A stretch of 64,000 nucleotides of DNA from G965230615 sp965230615 (GCA_965230615.1 OZ246012.1:2046001-2110000), one strand, 5' to 3'; shown: positions 1 to 8,953, numbered from the stretch's first letter. The notes: generated from the letters alone by a model not told the origin. A program made the numbers and translations.

Positions 1-795
1 ATGGCGCATGAGCATGATATTGATATTCGCTCATTAAAGCCGACAGGCCACACCGATAATGTCACGCTCGCCGACATTCATAATAAACGTGTGCATCAAG
101 CCAATGCCGCTGATGCCCCACAAAATTATAAGCTACCCGAGCGCAAGCAAGATGTTACCGGGAAAGCCATGCCGGTCAGGGGTGAGCGACGCTATATGGC
201 ATTGAATATGGCTAAAGCGCGCGACAATACGGTTAATACAACGATTTGTGAAAAAGCGGATATTACTGACTGGCCTGAAGGCACCGATGTCTCAGCGAGA
301 CTATTGCGTGCTGTATCGGCAGCTTGCATGGTAGAACCTGCTTTAAATGCCTGGTTCGATGGCGAAAAAGCCGAGCGCACCCTGCATAAGCATGTCAATA
401 TTGGTGTAGCAGTTGATTCGCCCAATGGTTTATCTGTGCCTGTTATACACCAAGCTGAGCAGCAAAGCCCCCAAGAGCTAAGAGCTGAGCTTAACCGCTT
501 ACGTGAAGCGGTGTATGCACGCAAAATAAAACCGCAGGAATTACAAAATGCCACTATCACACTCTCAAACTTTGGTATGATAGCTGGCTTATATGCCACG
601 CCTATTGTGACACCACCACAAGTCGCGATTGTTGCAACTGGCCGCTTTATGGAAGAGCTTAAACTGACATCAAACGGAATCATTAATGCCCGTTTTATTC
701 CTATCTCTTTGAGCTTTGACCATAGAGGCGCTACAGGTGGCGATGCAGCACGCTTTTTGGCAGCTTTTGTAGCAGACCTCAGTTTGCCCTATTAA
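1..795 (+). CDS. 2-oxoacid dehydrogenase complex E2 acyltransferase (5' partial)
   Basis: C-terminal part of a dihydrolipoamide acyltransferase, the E2 core of a 2-oxoacid dehydrogenase complex. The first 30 or so residues read as a peripheral E3/E1-binding domain (HDIDIRSLKPTG, then a short helix). After a linker comes the CAT-like acyltransferase domain, residues ~60-264, with the TITLSNFG motif. The frame is open at base 1, so the methionine there is probably not the start and the lipoyl domain should lie upstream. The C-terminal active-site segment reads DHRGATGG: His241 is kept, but the residue usually Asp in the H-x-x-x-D-G motif is Thr245. From memory some proteobacterial E2 subfamilies have such a TGG form. 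Substrate (pyruvate, branched-chain or acetoin) cannot be told from this fragment. Confidence 0.88.
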   Translation: MAHEHDIDIRSLKPTGHTDNVTLADIHNKRVHQANAADAPQNYKLPERKQDVTGKAMPVRGERRYMALNMAKARDNTVNTTICEKADITDWPEGTDVSARLLRAVSAACMVEPALNAWFDGEKAERTLHKHVNIGVAVDSPNGLSVPVIHQAEQQSPQELRAELNRLREAVYARKIKPQELQNATITLSNFGMIAGLYATPIVTPPQVAIVATGRFMEELKLTSNGIINARFIPISLSFDHRGATGGDAARFLAAFVADLSLPY

Positions 796-798
796 TGA

Positions 799-1305
799 AT
801 GTGCGCAATTAGCAAACAGGCTACACGACAAAGGAGACGACAGACGACAAAGTATTTTTTCAGCAGCACCTTGATTATTATTTTAACAAGCATTGCAATA
901 GGTGCATATTCAGCTGAAATGTATAAATGGGTTGATGAGGATGGCACCACACATTATGGTGATAAACCACCTGGCAATAAGCCCACTTTAGAAATAACCG
1001 GGGAAATCACAAGTTACCAACAAGCTACTGTTAGCAACTTACCTGAAGGTTTTTTTAAACGTAATGCCGCGTCGCGAAAACGCGTTATTATGTATAGCAC
1101 CAGCTGGTGCGGCTATTGCAAAAAAGCTAAAGCTTATTTTATAAATAAAAAAATAAAATACACAGAATATGATATAGAAAAATCTGCTAAAGGTCGGGCA
1201 GATTATAATAAGTTAAATGGCCGTGGTGTACCAATTATTCTTATCGGCCAAAAAAGAATGAATGGCTTTAGCGTGGAGCGTTTTGACAAACTGTATAAAG
1301 ACTAA
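799..1305 (+). CDS. exported DUF4124-glutaredoxin fusion protein
   Basis: 168 residues. An N-terminal hydrophobic segment (~20-38) ending in a plausible signal-peptidase site (AYSA) is followed by a DUF4124-type motif (MYKWVDEDGTTHYGDKPP) and a glutaredoxin-like domain from about residue 93. The latter has the redox pair C104-G-Y-C107 and the cis-proline motif GVP (Pro145). Likely a periplasmic or membrane-tethered thiol-disulfide protein; its partner is unknown. It starts 3 bases after the E2 stop. No strong Shine-Dalgarno sequence is seen, so translation may be coupled to the E2 gene. Confidence 0.8.
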   Translation: MCAISKQATRQRRRQTTKYFFSSTLIIILTSIAIGAYSAEMYKWVDEDGTTHYGDKPPGNKPTLEITGEITSYQQATVSNLPEGFFKRNAASRKRVIMYSTSWCGYCKKAKAYFINKKIKYTEYDIEKSAKGRADYNKLNGRGVPIILIGQKRMNGFSVERFDKLYKD

Positions 1306-1341
1306 TTAACAAGCTACGCTTTTTTAACATTAATTGACGAT

Positions 1342-2445
1342 ATGATTTCATCAAGAATTTTTAATATTCACGATGTTGCGCTGATAATGACCGCGTGTGA
1401 AGCGTTGATCTTTGCTATCTTACTCACACTTAAACAGCGGCGGCAAATTCAGCATTACTTACTGGCATGCTTCCTAGCATTAAGCGCGGCTGGCACTTTG
1501 CAATCCATGTTGTTATATGCGCCACCGGTGAGAGATTGGTTTTTATCATTTGCTCCTTTCGAAACTCACTTCTTATTAGAAATCTCATTATTTCTCGAAG
1601 CCCCCATATTTTTTCTCTACATCAAGTCACTCACTTATAATGAGTTAACGTTTAACCGCTTAGATAGTATCCCACTAGTCACTTATCTAGCGGGCTTGGC
1701 TGTAGTCTTCTTTACACCTCTATCTGAACAACTGTGGCAGGCCAACCTTTACTTTCTTTCTTTATCACATGCCTTGTCTTTTATGTACGGTATTGCAATT
1801 TTATATCATATTCGCAAATATCGGCTGTTTCTGGAAAACTCTCTTTCCTCTTATGACAAATCCGACTTCTTTAGAATCAAGTTATTTGCTTATCTGTTTG
1901 CCATCGACTGGTTATGGCTATTACTGACCAGCATGACGTTAAGCTTTGCACCTTCTTATTTGGTCAATATTTTAGGCCTGATTCATTCTTATTTTGTCTT
2001 CGTTATTATCAATGTCCTGGTATTTTCGAGTCTAGGCTATACAGGCGCACTTGTTGGCATGCCACATTCCAAGCCTGGCAAAAGCAAAAAGAAAGAAGTC
2101 ATTAAAGTTGAGCTAACCGAAAGAATCGAGGCTTATATGCGCGAGCACAAGCCACACTTGATCAATAATATTACTTTAGACAACCTGGCAGAAAAGTTGG
2201 ATATGAGCCCAAAAACGCTGTCAAACATTATCAACAAGTACTACCAAAAGACCTTTTTTGAATTTATTAATGATTACCGAATACAAGATGCGATTTTGTT
2301 ATTACAAGACCCTGCTAATAACAGCCGCCTGATTCAGGATATTTATGAATCGGTAGGTTTTAATAGCAAGTCGACGTTTAATACCATATTTAAAAAAGTC
2401 ACCGGCCTAACACCGGCCAAATATCGTAACGTCCGCCAGCAATAA
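1342..2445 (+). CDS. AraC-family transcriptional regulator with N-terminal membrane domain
   Basis: 367 residues. The first ~235 form about seven hydrophobic helices separated by short loops. Then comes a basic linker (KPGKSKKK) and an AraC/XylS double helix-turn-helix, residues ~255-367. The second helix-turn-helix ends with the family signature (VGFNSKSTFNTIFKKVTGLTPAKYR). The architecture implies a membrane-embedded sensor bound directly to a DNA-binding domain, so it probably acts at promoters near the membrane. Ligand and targets are not visible. It ends just before a terminator hairpin shared with the convergent ribosomal operon. Confidence 0.85.
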   Translation: MISSRIFNIHDVALIMTACEALIFAILLTLKQRRQIQHYLLACFLALSAAGTLQSMLLYAPPVRDWFLSFAPFETHFLLEISLFLEAPIFFLYIKSLTYNELTFNRLDSIPLVTYLAGLAVVFFTPLSEQLWQANLYFLSLSHALSFMYGIAILYHIRKYRLFLENSLSSYDKSDFFRIKLFAYLFAIDWLWLLLTSMTLSFAPSYLVNILGLIHSYFVFVIINVLVFSSLGYTGALVGMPHSKPGKSKKKEVIKVELTERIEAYMREHKPHLINNITLDNLAEKLDMSPKTLSNIINKYYQKTFFEFINDYRIQDAILLLQDPANNSRLIQDIYESVGFNSKSTFNTIFKKVTGLTPAKYRNVRQQ

Positions 2446-2470
2446 AGCCTGATCTAAAACACCCAGACAC

Positions 2471-2499
2471 AAAAAAGCCGGTATAAAACCGGCTTTTTT
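2471..2499. terminator. bidirectional intrinsic terminator
   Basis: Perfect 12-bp inverted repeat (AAAAAAGCCGGT / ACCGGCTTTTTT) with a short loop and T-runs on both strands. It lies between the convergent AraC-type gene (+) and rplQ (-), so it can terminate both, including the whole ribosomal-protein array. Confidence 0.9.
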
Positions 2500-2518
2500 G
2501 ATATAAGGCTAAACCTTA

Positions 2519-2911
2519 CTATGCAGCGTCTGCTTCAACAGCCTCTGTTTCAACTGGACGATCAACCAACTCAACAAAAGCCATAGGCGCATTATCACCC
2601 TTACGAAAGCCACACTTGATGATTCTTAAATAACCACCAGGGCGATCTTTGTAACGTGGCGCAAGCTCAGCAAACAGCTTACCAACAACTGACTTATCAC
2701 CAAGACGGGCAAATGCCAAACGTCTACTAGCAACATTATCGGTTTTAGCCATTGTAATTAACGGCTCCGCTACACGACGTAATTCTTTGGCTTTTGGCAA
2801 AGTCGTCTTGATCAGCTCATGCGTAAATAAAGAAGATGCCATATTTTTGAACATCGCTTTACGGTGCGAGCTATTACGATTTAATTTTCTACCTGACTTT
2901 TGATGGCGCAT
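2519..2911 (-). CDS. rplQ: 50S ribosomal protein L17
   Basis: 130 residues starting MRHQKSGRKLNRNSSHRKAM, the conserved L17 N-terminus. The C-terminal tail is acidic and Ala-rich. Last gene of the alpha operon, 33 bases after rpoA, and followed by the terminator at 2471-2499. Confidence 0.97.
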   Translation of the reverse strand: MRHQKSGRKLNRNSSHRKAMFKNMASSLFTHELIKTTLPKAKELRRVAEPLITMAKTDNVASRRLAFARLGDKSVVGKLFAELAPRYKDRPGGYLRIIKCGFRKGDNAPMAFVELVDRPVETEAVEADAA

Positions 2912-2944
2912 TTTTGTATCCTAAATACTTCTCATTTTATGCCG

Positions 2945-3949
2945 TTAAGCAGAAATCTTTTCCTTATTGGCATCCAAACCTGGTGGTGGCCAATTTTCTA
3001 AACGCATACCCAGCGATAAGCTATAGCTCGCGAGCACGTCTTTGATTTCAGTTAACGACTTCTTACCTAAGTTTGGCGTCTTCAATAATTCAACTTCAGT
3101 GCGCTGAATCAAGTCACCAATATAATAAATATTTTCAGCTTTCAAGCAGTTAGCTGAACGTACTGTTAACTCAAGATCATCAACAGGACGTAATAAAATT
3201 GGATCAATCTCTGGTGTTTGCGCTTCAGGCTCAGCTTGCTCTGTCGCCTCAAGGTTTACAAACACAGACAGCTGCTGCTGTAAAATAGTCGCTGAACGAC
3301 GAATAGACTCTTCTGGGTCAATCGTACCATTCGTTTCAATATCAATGATCAATTTATCAAGGTCGGTCCGTTGCTCAACACGTGCACTTTCAACCGTGTA
3401 CGACACACGACGTACTGGGCTGAATGTTGCATCCAGTTGCAAGGTACCAATCGCCTTGGAGTCACCCTCTTCTGTTTTACGCTGGGTAACCGGCTGATAG
3501 CCGCGGCCTTTGACCACTTTCAAGTTCATGTTTAACTCGCCGCTTTGGGTCAAGTTAGCAATCACATGATCTGGGTTTTTAATTTCAATATCATGATCGA
3601 TCGTAATATCTGATGCTGTCACCGGGCCTTGACCTTTTTTATGCAGCTTTAAGACAGCTTCGTCTTTACTGTGCATAACAATGGCTAAACCTTTGAGGTT
3701 AAGCAAAATATCCAGTACATCTTCCTGCACACCTTCAATTGTGGTGTACTCATGCAACACACCTTCGATTTCAACCTCAGTAACAGCCGAGCCAGGCATG
3801 GATGATAACAAAATGCGTCTAAGAGCATTCCCAAGGGTATGCCCAAAACCACGCTCCAATGGTTCTAAAACAACTTTAGCGTGCGTATCAGTATAATTTG
3901 TTACATCAACCAATCTTGGCTTCAAAAACTCTGTTACTTTACCTGTCAT
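2945..3949 (-). CDS. rpoA: RNA polymerase alpha subunit
   Basis: 334 residues from the chosen start (MTGKVTEFLKPRLVDV). The longer frame begins 24 bases upstream, but a GGAG Shine-Dalgarno sequence lies 9 bases before this ATG and the family begins here. The N-terminal domain for assembly carries FGHTLGNALRRILLSSMPG. The C-terminal domain (~245-334) carries LELTVRSANCLKAENI and the helix-hairpin-helix LLKTPNLGKKSLTEIKDVL, which contacts UP-element DNA and activators. Sits between rpsD and rplQ. Confidence 0.98.
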   Translation of the reverse strand: MTGKVTEFLKPRLVDVTNYTDTHAKVVLEPLERGFGHTLGNALRRILLSSMPGSAVTEVEIEGVLHEYTTIEGVQEDVLDILLNLKGLAIVMHSKDEAVLKLHKKGQGPVTASDITIDHDIEIKNPDHVIANLTQSGELNMNLKVVKGRGYQPVTQRKTEEGDSKAIGTLQLDATFSPVRRVSYTVESARVEQRTDLDKLIIDIETNGTIDPEESIRRSATILQQQLSVFVNLEATEQAEPEAQTPEIDPILLRPVDDLELTVRSANCLKAENIYYIGDLIQRTEVELLKTPNLGKKSLTEIKDVLASYSLSLGMRLENWPPPGLDANKEKISA

Positions 3950-3979
3950 ATAAGGCGTCTCCGTTAAGTGCAATAACGA

Positions 3980-4600
3980 TTACTTAGAATACAATTCGAC
4001 GACGAGTGATTCGTTGATTTCGGCTGGTAAATCAGCACGATCTGGTATGCGTTTGAATACGCCGAGCATTTTCTTAGTGTCGACATCCAGCCACTCAGGA
4101 ACACCGCGCTGTTGCGCCAGCGCAATTGAATCTGCAATACGAACCTGCTCTCTAGACTTTTCACGAATCTCGATCTGGTCGTCTGGGTTCACTTGGTAAG
4201 AAGGTATATTTACGGACTGGCCATTGACTAAAATGGCTTTATGGCTAACTAACTGACGTGCTTCAGCGCGCGTAGAGCCAAAACCCATTCTGTAAGCCAC
4301 ATTATCCAACCTACACTCTAGCAGCTGTAATAAGTTCTCGCCAGTAGAACCTTTTTTCTGGGCTGCTTTTTTATAGTAATTACGGAATTGACGCTCTAAA
4401 ACACCGTAAATACGGCGTAACTTCTGCTTTTCACGCAACTGTAAGCCGTAATCAGATAGACGACCACGCTTGGTCGCAACCTGGCCTGGCTGGCGCTCCA
4501 TATTACATTTCGACTCAAGCGGACGTGAGCCTGATTTTAGAAACAAGTCTGTGCCTTCACGGCGACTGAGCTTACATTTTGGTCCAATATATCTTGCCAT
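3980..4600 (-). CDS. rpsD: 30S ribosomal protein S4
   Basis: 206 residues, the same length as the E. coli protein. Starts MARYIGPKCKLSRREGTDLF and contains the S4 RNA-binding domain (ECRLDNVAYRMGFGSTRAEA). S4 nucleates assembly of the 30S body and, in enterobacteria, represses the alpha operon; whether it does so here is not visible. Confidence 0.98.
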   Translation of the reverse strand: MARYIGPKCKLSRREGTDLFLKSGSRPLESKCNMERQPGQVATKRGRLSDYGLQLREKQKLRRIYGVLERQFRNYYKKAAQKKGSTGENLLQLLECRLDNVAYRMGFGSTRAEARQLVSHKAILVNGQSVNIPSYQVNPDDQIEIREKSREQVRIADSIALAQQRGVPEWLDVDTKKMLGVFKRIPDRADLPAEINESLVVELYSK

Positions 4601-4619
4601 TGATCTCTACCCTTTAAAC

Positions 4620-5003
4620 TTACACACGACGGCGCTTTGGTGGGCGACAGCCATTATGAGGTAATGGTGTTACGTCAGTGATATTGGTGATTTTATAGCC
4701 AGTAGCATTCAACGCTCGCACCGCTGACTCGCGACCTGGACCAGGCCCCTTCACCATCACATCCAGTGTCTTCAAACCGTATTCTTTAGCAGCTTCACCA
4801 GCACGCTCTGCTGCAACCTGTGCCGCAAATGGCGTACTTTTTCTTGAACCACGAAAGCCAGAACCGCCAGAAGTTGCCCATGACAGGGTATTACCTTGAC
4901 GATCAGTGATCGTGATAATCGTGTTGTTAAACGAAGCATAGATATGTGCCACACCATCGGTGACAACACGTTTTGCTTTTTTACGTTTGCTTGGACTCGC
5001 CAT
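4620..5003 (-). CDS. rpsK: 30S ribosomal protein S11
   Basis: 127 residues. Shows the S11 core (GVAHIYASFNNTIITITD) and the conserved end (DVTPLPHNGCRPPKRRRV). S11 binds the 30S platform. Lies 37 bases after rpsM. Confidence 0.98.
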   Translation of the reverse strand: MASPSKRKKAKRVVTDGVAHIYASFNNTIITITDRQGNTLSWATSGGSGFRGSRKSTPFAAQVAAERAGEAAKEYGLKTLDVMVKGPGPGRESAVRALNATGYKITNITDVTPLPHNGCRPPKRRRV

Positions 5004-5040
5004 TACTTATCTCTTATATAAAATAATCTGAAAATTGAGG

Positions 5041-5397
5041 TTATCGTTTAATTGGCTTACGTGGGCCCTTACGGGTGCGCGCATTTGTTTTGGTGCGCTG
5101 GCCACGCAGTGGTAAACCACGACGATGACGCAACCCTCGGAAACAACCAAGATCCATCAACCGTTTGATATTCATTGATATTTCACGGCGTAAGTCACCT
5201 TCAACAGTGAATTTACCCACTTCGGTACGTAATGATTCAACTTCACCATCTGTTAAATCTTTTACTTTAACCTCTGGCTTTACACCGGCTGATTCACAAA
5301 TATCATAGGCACGGGTACGACCAATGCCATAAATTGATGTTAACGCGATCCAGGCATGTTTATTTACCGGGATATTAATACCTGCAATACGGGCCAT
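5041..5397 (-). CDS. rpsM: 30S ribosomal protein S13
   Basis: 118 residues starting MARIAGINIPVNKHAWIALT. Has the helix-hairpin-helix region (IYGIGRTRAYDIC) and the basic C-terminus (NARTRKGPRKPIKR) of S13, which bridges the 30S head to the 50S subunit and contacts P-site tRNA. First main gene of the alpha block. Confidence 0.98.
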   Translation of the reverse strand: MARIAGINIPVNKHAWIALTSIYGIGRTRAYDICESAGVKPEVKVKDLTDGEVESLRTEVGKFTVEGDLRREISMNIKRLMDLGCFRGLRHRRGLPLRGQRTKTNARTRKGPRKPIKR

Positions 5398-5424
5398 TAA
5401 ACTCTATCCTCCGAAACCTTAAAA

Positions 5425-5538
5425 TTAACCTTGCCGCTGTTTATGCCGAGGATCGGAACAGATAATACGTACCGTACCTTTGCGGCGAATAACTTTACAG
5501 TTTCGGCAGATCTTTTTAACTGATGCTCTTACTTTCAT
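5425..5538 (-). CDS. rpmJ: 50S ribosomal protein L36
   Basis: 37-codon gene. It reads MKVRASVKKICRNCKVIRRK and ends DPRHKQRQG, matching L36. Four zinc-ligand positions are present (Cys11, Cys14, Cys27, His32), so this is the zinc-binding form. Its ATG overlaps the secY stop as ATGA, implying coupled translation, and rpsM follows 27 bases later. This secY-rpmJ-rpsM order is standard in gammaproteobacteria. Confidence 0.95.
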   Translation of the reverse strand: MKVRASVKKICRNCKVIRRKGTVRIICSDPRHKQRQG

Positions 5539-6863
5539 CGTTTAAAACCTTTCAAATTAGCCTTTTTCATAAGGCTTTCATATTGGTGCGACATCAAGTG
5601 TGTTTGCACTTGGGCCACAAAATCCATAACAACAACCACGATAATGAGCAATGAGGTACCACCAAAATAAAACGGTACGTTAAAACTCAAAATCAAAAAC
5701 TCTGGCAATAAACACACGGCTGCAATATAAATTGAGCCAACCAGTGTTAAGCGAGACATAACACCATCAATATAGCGCGCTGTCTGCTCACCTGGGCGAA
5801 TACCCGGTATTAATGCACCGTTTTTCTTCAGGTTCTCAGCGGTATCACGTGAGTCGAATACCAATGCTGTATAGAAAAAACAGAAGAAAATAATCGCTGC
5901 AGCATACATAGCGATGTAAATCGGCTGACCCGGTGATAACAAACCGGTGATATCACGCAACCAACCAATATTTTGCGAGCCACTAAACCAGCCTGCAATC
6001 GTTGTTGGAAACAGAATAATCGAAGAAGCAAAAATAGGTGGAATTACACCCGCCATATTCAACTTCAACGGTAAGTGGCTGGATTGTGCTGCATACATGC
6101 GACGGCCTTGTTGGCGTTTCGCATAGTTCACTGCAATACGGCGTTGGCCACGTTCAACAAAGATCACAAATGCCGTTACTGCAATCGCAACCGCTAAAAT
6201 AAAGATCACGGTTATTTCACTTAATTGACCATTACGCGCCAGCTCTAATGTATTGGCTGCCGCACTTGGTAGGCCAGCAACAATACCGGCGAAAATAATA
6301 ATCGAGATACCATTACCAATGCCACGCTCGGTGATCTGCTCACCTAACCACATTAAGAATAGTGTGCCCGTTACCAGCGTAATCGTCGAAGTAAAGACAA
6401 AAGCGATACCTGGATTAGCCACAATGCCCGGCGCAAAATTAGGCAGGTTTAAGGAAATAGCAACCGCCTGAAATGTCGCCAAGACAACCGTAAAATACCG
6501 TGTATATTGGGTAATTTTACGTCGGCCTTGCTCACCTTCTTTACGCAACTGCACTAACGGCGCATACACATGACTTAACATTTGCATCACGATGGATGCC
6601 GAAATGTAAGGCATAATGCCGAGCGCAAAAATAGACATCCGCTCAATCGCACCACCTGAGAACATATTAATCATGCCTAAGATGTTATCGCGCTGCTGAG
6701 AGAAGAAATCAGCCATCACTGCCGCATTAACATTAGGAATTGTAATATGCGTACCCAAACGAAAAATAATCAGGGCAATAACCACAAAAAGCAAGCGCTG
6801 ACGCAGCTCGGTAAATTTGCCCAAACTGCCTAATCCAGAGTTACTTAATGCTGATGTGCTCAT
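5535..6863 (-). CDS. secY: preprotein translocase subunit SecY
   Basis: 442 residues with ten predicted transmembrane helices. Shows SecY signatures near TM2 and TM5 (YISASIVMQML, GNGISIIIFAGIVAG) and the C-terminal cytosolic tail. Forms the protein-conducting channel of SecYEG; the partner secE is at 32607-32978. Its start overlaps the rplO stop (TAATG) and its stop overlaps rpmJ (ATGA), so it is translationally coupled on both sides. Confidence 0.98.
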   Translation of the reverse strand: MSTSALSNSGLGSLGKFTELRQRLLFVVIALIIFRLGTHITIPNVNAAVMADFFSQQRDNILGMINMFSGGAIERMSIFALGIMPYISASIVMQMLSHVYAPLVQLRKEGEQGRRKITQYTRYFTVVLATFQAVAISLNLPNFAPGIVANPGIAFVFTSTITLVTGTLFLMWLGEQITERGIGNGISIIIFAGIVAGLPSAAANTLELARNGQLSEITVIFILAVAIAVTAFVIFVERGQRRIAVNYAKRQQGRRMYAAQSSHLPLKLNMAGVIPPIFASSIILFPTTIAGWFSGSQNIGWLRDITGLLSPGQPIYIAMYAAAIIFFCFFYTALVFDSRDTAENLKKNGALIPGIRPGEQTARYIDGVMSRLTLVGSIYIAAVCLLPEFLILSFNVPFYFGGTSLLIIVVVVMDFVAQVQTHLMSHQYESLMKKANLKGFKR

Positions 6864-7297
6864 TAGTCTTCAACCTTGCCGCCAGCTGCTTCAATAGCTG
6901 CACGCGCACCTTTAGTTACCTTAAGGCCTTGCACAGTCACTGCTTTTTCCAACTTGCCCGATAGAAACACTTTTACATACACAGTGCCTTTATCAACAAT
7001 ATTGGCTTCTTTAAGCGCGTCCAAGTTAATAACGTCAGCCGATACTTTTGCTAACTCATGTAAGCGCACTTCTTTAGTGACCAAAGACTTGCGTGAGTTA
7101 AAACCGACTTTAGGAAGTCGGCGTTGCAATGGCATCTGACCGCCTTCAAAACCTACTTTGTGGTAACCGCCTGAGCGTGACTTCTGACCTTTGTGGCCAC
7201 GACCGCCAGTCTTACCAATGCCAGAGCCGATACCACGGCCACAGCGCTTGGCGTCTTTTTTGCTACCTTCAGCAGGACTGAGTGTATTCAGTCTCAT
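6863..7297 (-). CDS. rplO: 50S ribosomal protein L15
   Basis: 144 residues starting MRLNTLSPAEGSKKDAKRCG. Followed by the Gly/Arg/Lys-rich N-terminal extension typical of L15 (GRGIGSGIGKTGGRGHKGQK). Overlaps secY by one base. Confidence 0.98.
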   Translation of the reverse strand: MRLNTLSPAEGSKKDAKRCGRGIGSGIGKTGGRGHKGQKSRSGGYHKVGFEGGQMPLQRRLPKVGFNSRKSLVTKEVRLHELAKVSADVINLDALKEANIVDKGTVYVKVFLSGKLEKAVTVQGLKVTKGARAAIEAAGGKVED

Positions 7298-7299
7298 AA

Positions 7300-7482
7300 T
7301 TAAACTTCCTCAACCTTAAGCAAGTAATGTGCTTTGTTAATCATGCCGCGATTTTCTGGCGTATCAATCACTTCAACTGTGTGATTGATTCGACGCAGAC
7401 CCAAGCCACGTAAACAGGCTTGGTGATTGCTTAAGCGACCACTGGAACTCTTGATTTGAGTTACTTTCAGCTTTTTAGCCAT
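7300..7482 (-). CDS. rpmD: 50S ribosomal protein L30
   Basis: 60 residues, the usual bacterial L30 size. Shows KVTQIKSSSGRLSNHQACL and the GLRRINHTVEV segment. Two bases separate it from rplO. Confidence 0.96.
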   Translation of the reverse strand: MAKKLKVTQIKSSSGRLSNHQACLRGLGLRRINHTVEVIDTPENRGMINKAHYLLKVEEV

Positions 7483-7513
7483 GTCGTTTCTATCTCACTC
7501 CGTGCACAGTCTG

Positions 7514-8020
7514 TTAAGACTGTACCTCTTCAACTGTTTTACCGCGTTTGCTGGCAATCATTTCTGGATTAACCATTTCAGTTAAACCCCTGAATGTCGC
7601 ACGAACAACATTAATCGGGTTGCTTGAGCCAATGGTTTTAGCCAATACATTATGTACACCAACAGCTTCAAAAACAGCACGCATTGCACCACCGGCAATA
7701 ACACCTGTACCTTCTGAGGCTGGCTTCATAAATACAATCGCCGCACCGTGTCTGGCTGTAATTGGGTACTGTAAGGTGCCATCAACCAAGGTTACGCTCT
7801 TCATTGATTTTCGAGCACGCTCCATCGCTTTTTGGATCGCCAGAGGTACTTCACGGGCTTTACCATAACCAAAGCCAACGCGACCATTGCCATCACCAAC
7901 AACCGTTAATGCAGTAAAACCAAACTGACGTCCACCTTTTACTACTTTAGCCACACGATTGACCGCGACTAACTTTTCAATCATGCCATCAGCGGATCCA
8001 CTTTCGTCGTAACTCGCCAT
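7514..8020 (-). CDS. rpsE: 30S ribosomal protein S5
   Basis: 168 residues. Double-stranded-RNA-binding S5 N-terminal domain (EKLVAVNRVAKVVKGGRQFG) and S5 C-terminal domain (VLAKTIGSSNPINVVRATF). S5 contributes to decoding fidelity and mRNA unwinding on the 30S. Confidence 0.98.
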   Translation of the reverse strand: MASYDESGSADGMIEKLVAVNRVAKVVKGGRQFGFTALTVVGDGNGRVGFGYGKAREVPLAIQKAMERARKSMKSVTLVDGTLQYPITARHGAAIVFMKPASEGTGVIAGGAMRAVFEAVGVHNVLAKTIGSSNPINVVRATFRGLTEMVNPEMIASKRGKTVEEVQS

Positions 8021-8060
8021 ACCTTAACCTTTTAAGCTCTATACTATTTATCAATCAGTG

Positions 8061-8411
8061 TTAGAACACTAAACCGTTTTCTCTTGCCGCATCGGCAAGC
8101 GCTTTAATACGCCCGTGGTATTTAAAACCAGAACGATCAAAGGCAACCTTTTCAACACCAGCCGCTTTTGCACGCTCTGCAACCAGCTTACCAACAGCGG
8201 CTGCGGCTTCGATATTGCCGGTCGATTTCAAGTCTTTCTTCACATCTGCTAGTAATGTGGAAGCACTTGCTAATACCTTTGAATCAGGCGAAATAACTTG
8301 CGCATAAATATGTCGAGGCGTTCTGTGTACAGCCAAGCGAACTTCACCTAACTCACGAATCTTTGCTCTTACTCGACGACTGCGACGAATTCTTGTTGTC
8401 TTTTTATCCAT
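8061..8411 (-). CDS. rplR: 50S ribosomal protein L18
   Basis: 116 residues with an Arg-rich N-terminus (TRIRRSRRVRAKIREL) and the 5S rRNA-binding core, ending KALADAARENGLVF as in L18. Five bases after rplF. Confidence 0.97.
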   Translation of the reverse strand: MDKKTTRIRRSRRVRAKIRELGEVRLAVHRTPRHIYAQVISPDSKVLASASTLLADVKKDLKSTGNIEAAAAVGKLVAERAKAAGVEKVAFDRSGFKYHGRIKALADAARENGLVF

Positions 8412-8416
8412 AGCTA

Positions 8417-8941
8417 TTACTTCTTCTTAGCTTCTTTACGAATAACCTGCTCATCAGCATAACGAACACCTTTACCTTTATACGGCTCAGGTGGACGATA
8501 GGCACGAATTTCAGCAGCTACTTGTCCAACTTTTTGCTTATCAACACCAGAGACAACAATTTCTGTCTGACTGGGTGTTTCAACTTTAATACCCTCAGGT
8601 ACCGGGTAATCAACCGGGTGTGAAAAGCCCAGCGATAAACTCAGTTTATTGCCCTGAGCTTGAGCACGATAACCAACGCCAATCAGCGTCAATTTCTTCT
8701 CAAAGCCCTGAGTCACACCAACAACCACATTGTTCAACAAAGAACGCATGGTGCCAGCCATGGCAACAGCACCTTTTTGCGGCACCATTTTCAATTCGGC
8801 TTCACCTTGCTCTAAACCAACGCTTGGGTGAAGATCAAATTCAATATTACCTTTGGGGCCTTTTACCGCAATGGTTTGACCATTTTGGTTAATCTCGACA
8901 CCCTTGGGTATTGAAATAGGTTTATTTGCTACTCTAGACAT
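8417..8941 (-). CDS. rplF: 50S ribosomal protein L6
   Basis: 174 residues, two L6 repeats. The C-terminal signature is PEPYKGKGVRYADEQVIRKE. Begins MSRVANKPISIPKGVEI. Located near the GTPase-associated centre of the 50S. Confidence 0.98.
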   Translation of the reverse strand: MSRVANKPISIPKGVEINQNGQTIAVKGPKGNIEFDLHPSVGLEQGEAELKMVPQKGAVAMAGTMRSLLNNVVVGVTQGFEKKLTLIGVGYRAQAQGNKLSLSLGFSHPVDYPVPEGIKVETPSQTEIVVSGVDKQKVGQVAAEIRAYRPPEPYKGKGVRYADEQVIRKEAKKK

Positions 8942-8953
8942 TGCGCTTCTCTT

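Noticed and set aside
192..683. 163-codon minus-strand frame opposite the E2 gene
   Set aside because: Antisense shadow of a conserved acyltransferase domain.
3950..3973. Longer starts for rpoA (and likewise rplJ, rplK, nusG, secE, glnS)
   Set aside because: Internal ATG codons coincide with the family N-termini, and for rpoA, rplJ and rplK a good Shine-Dalgarno sequence precedes them.
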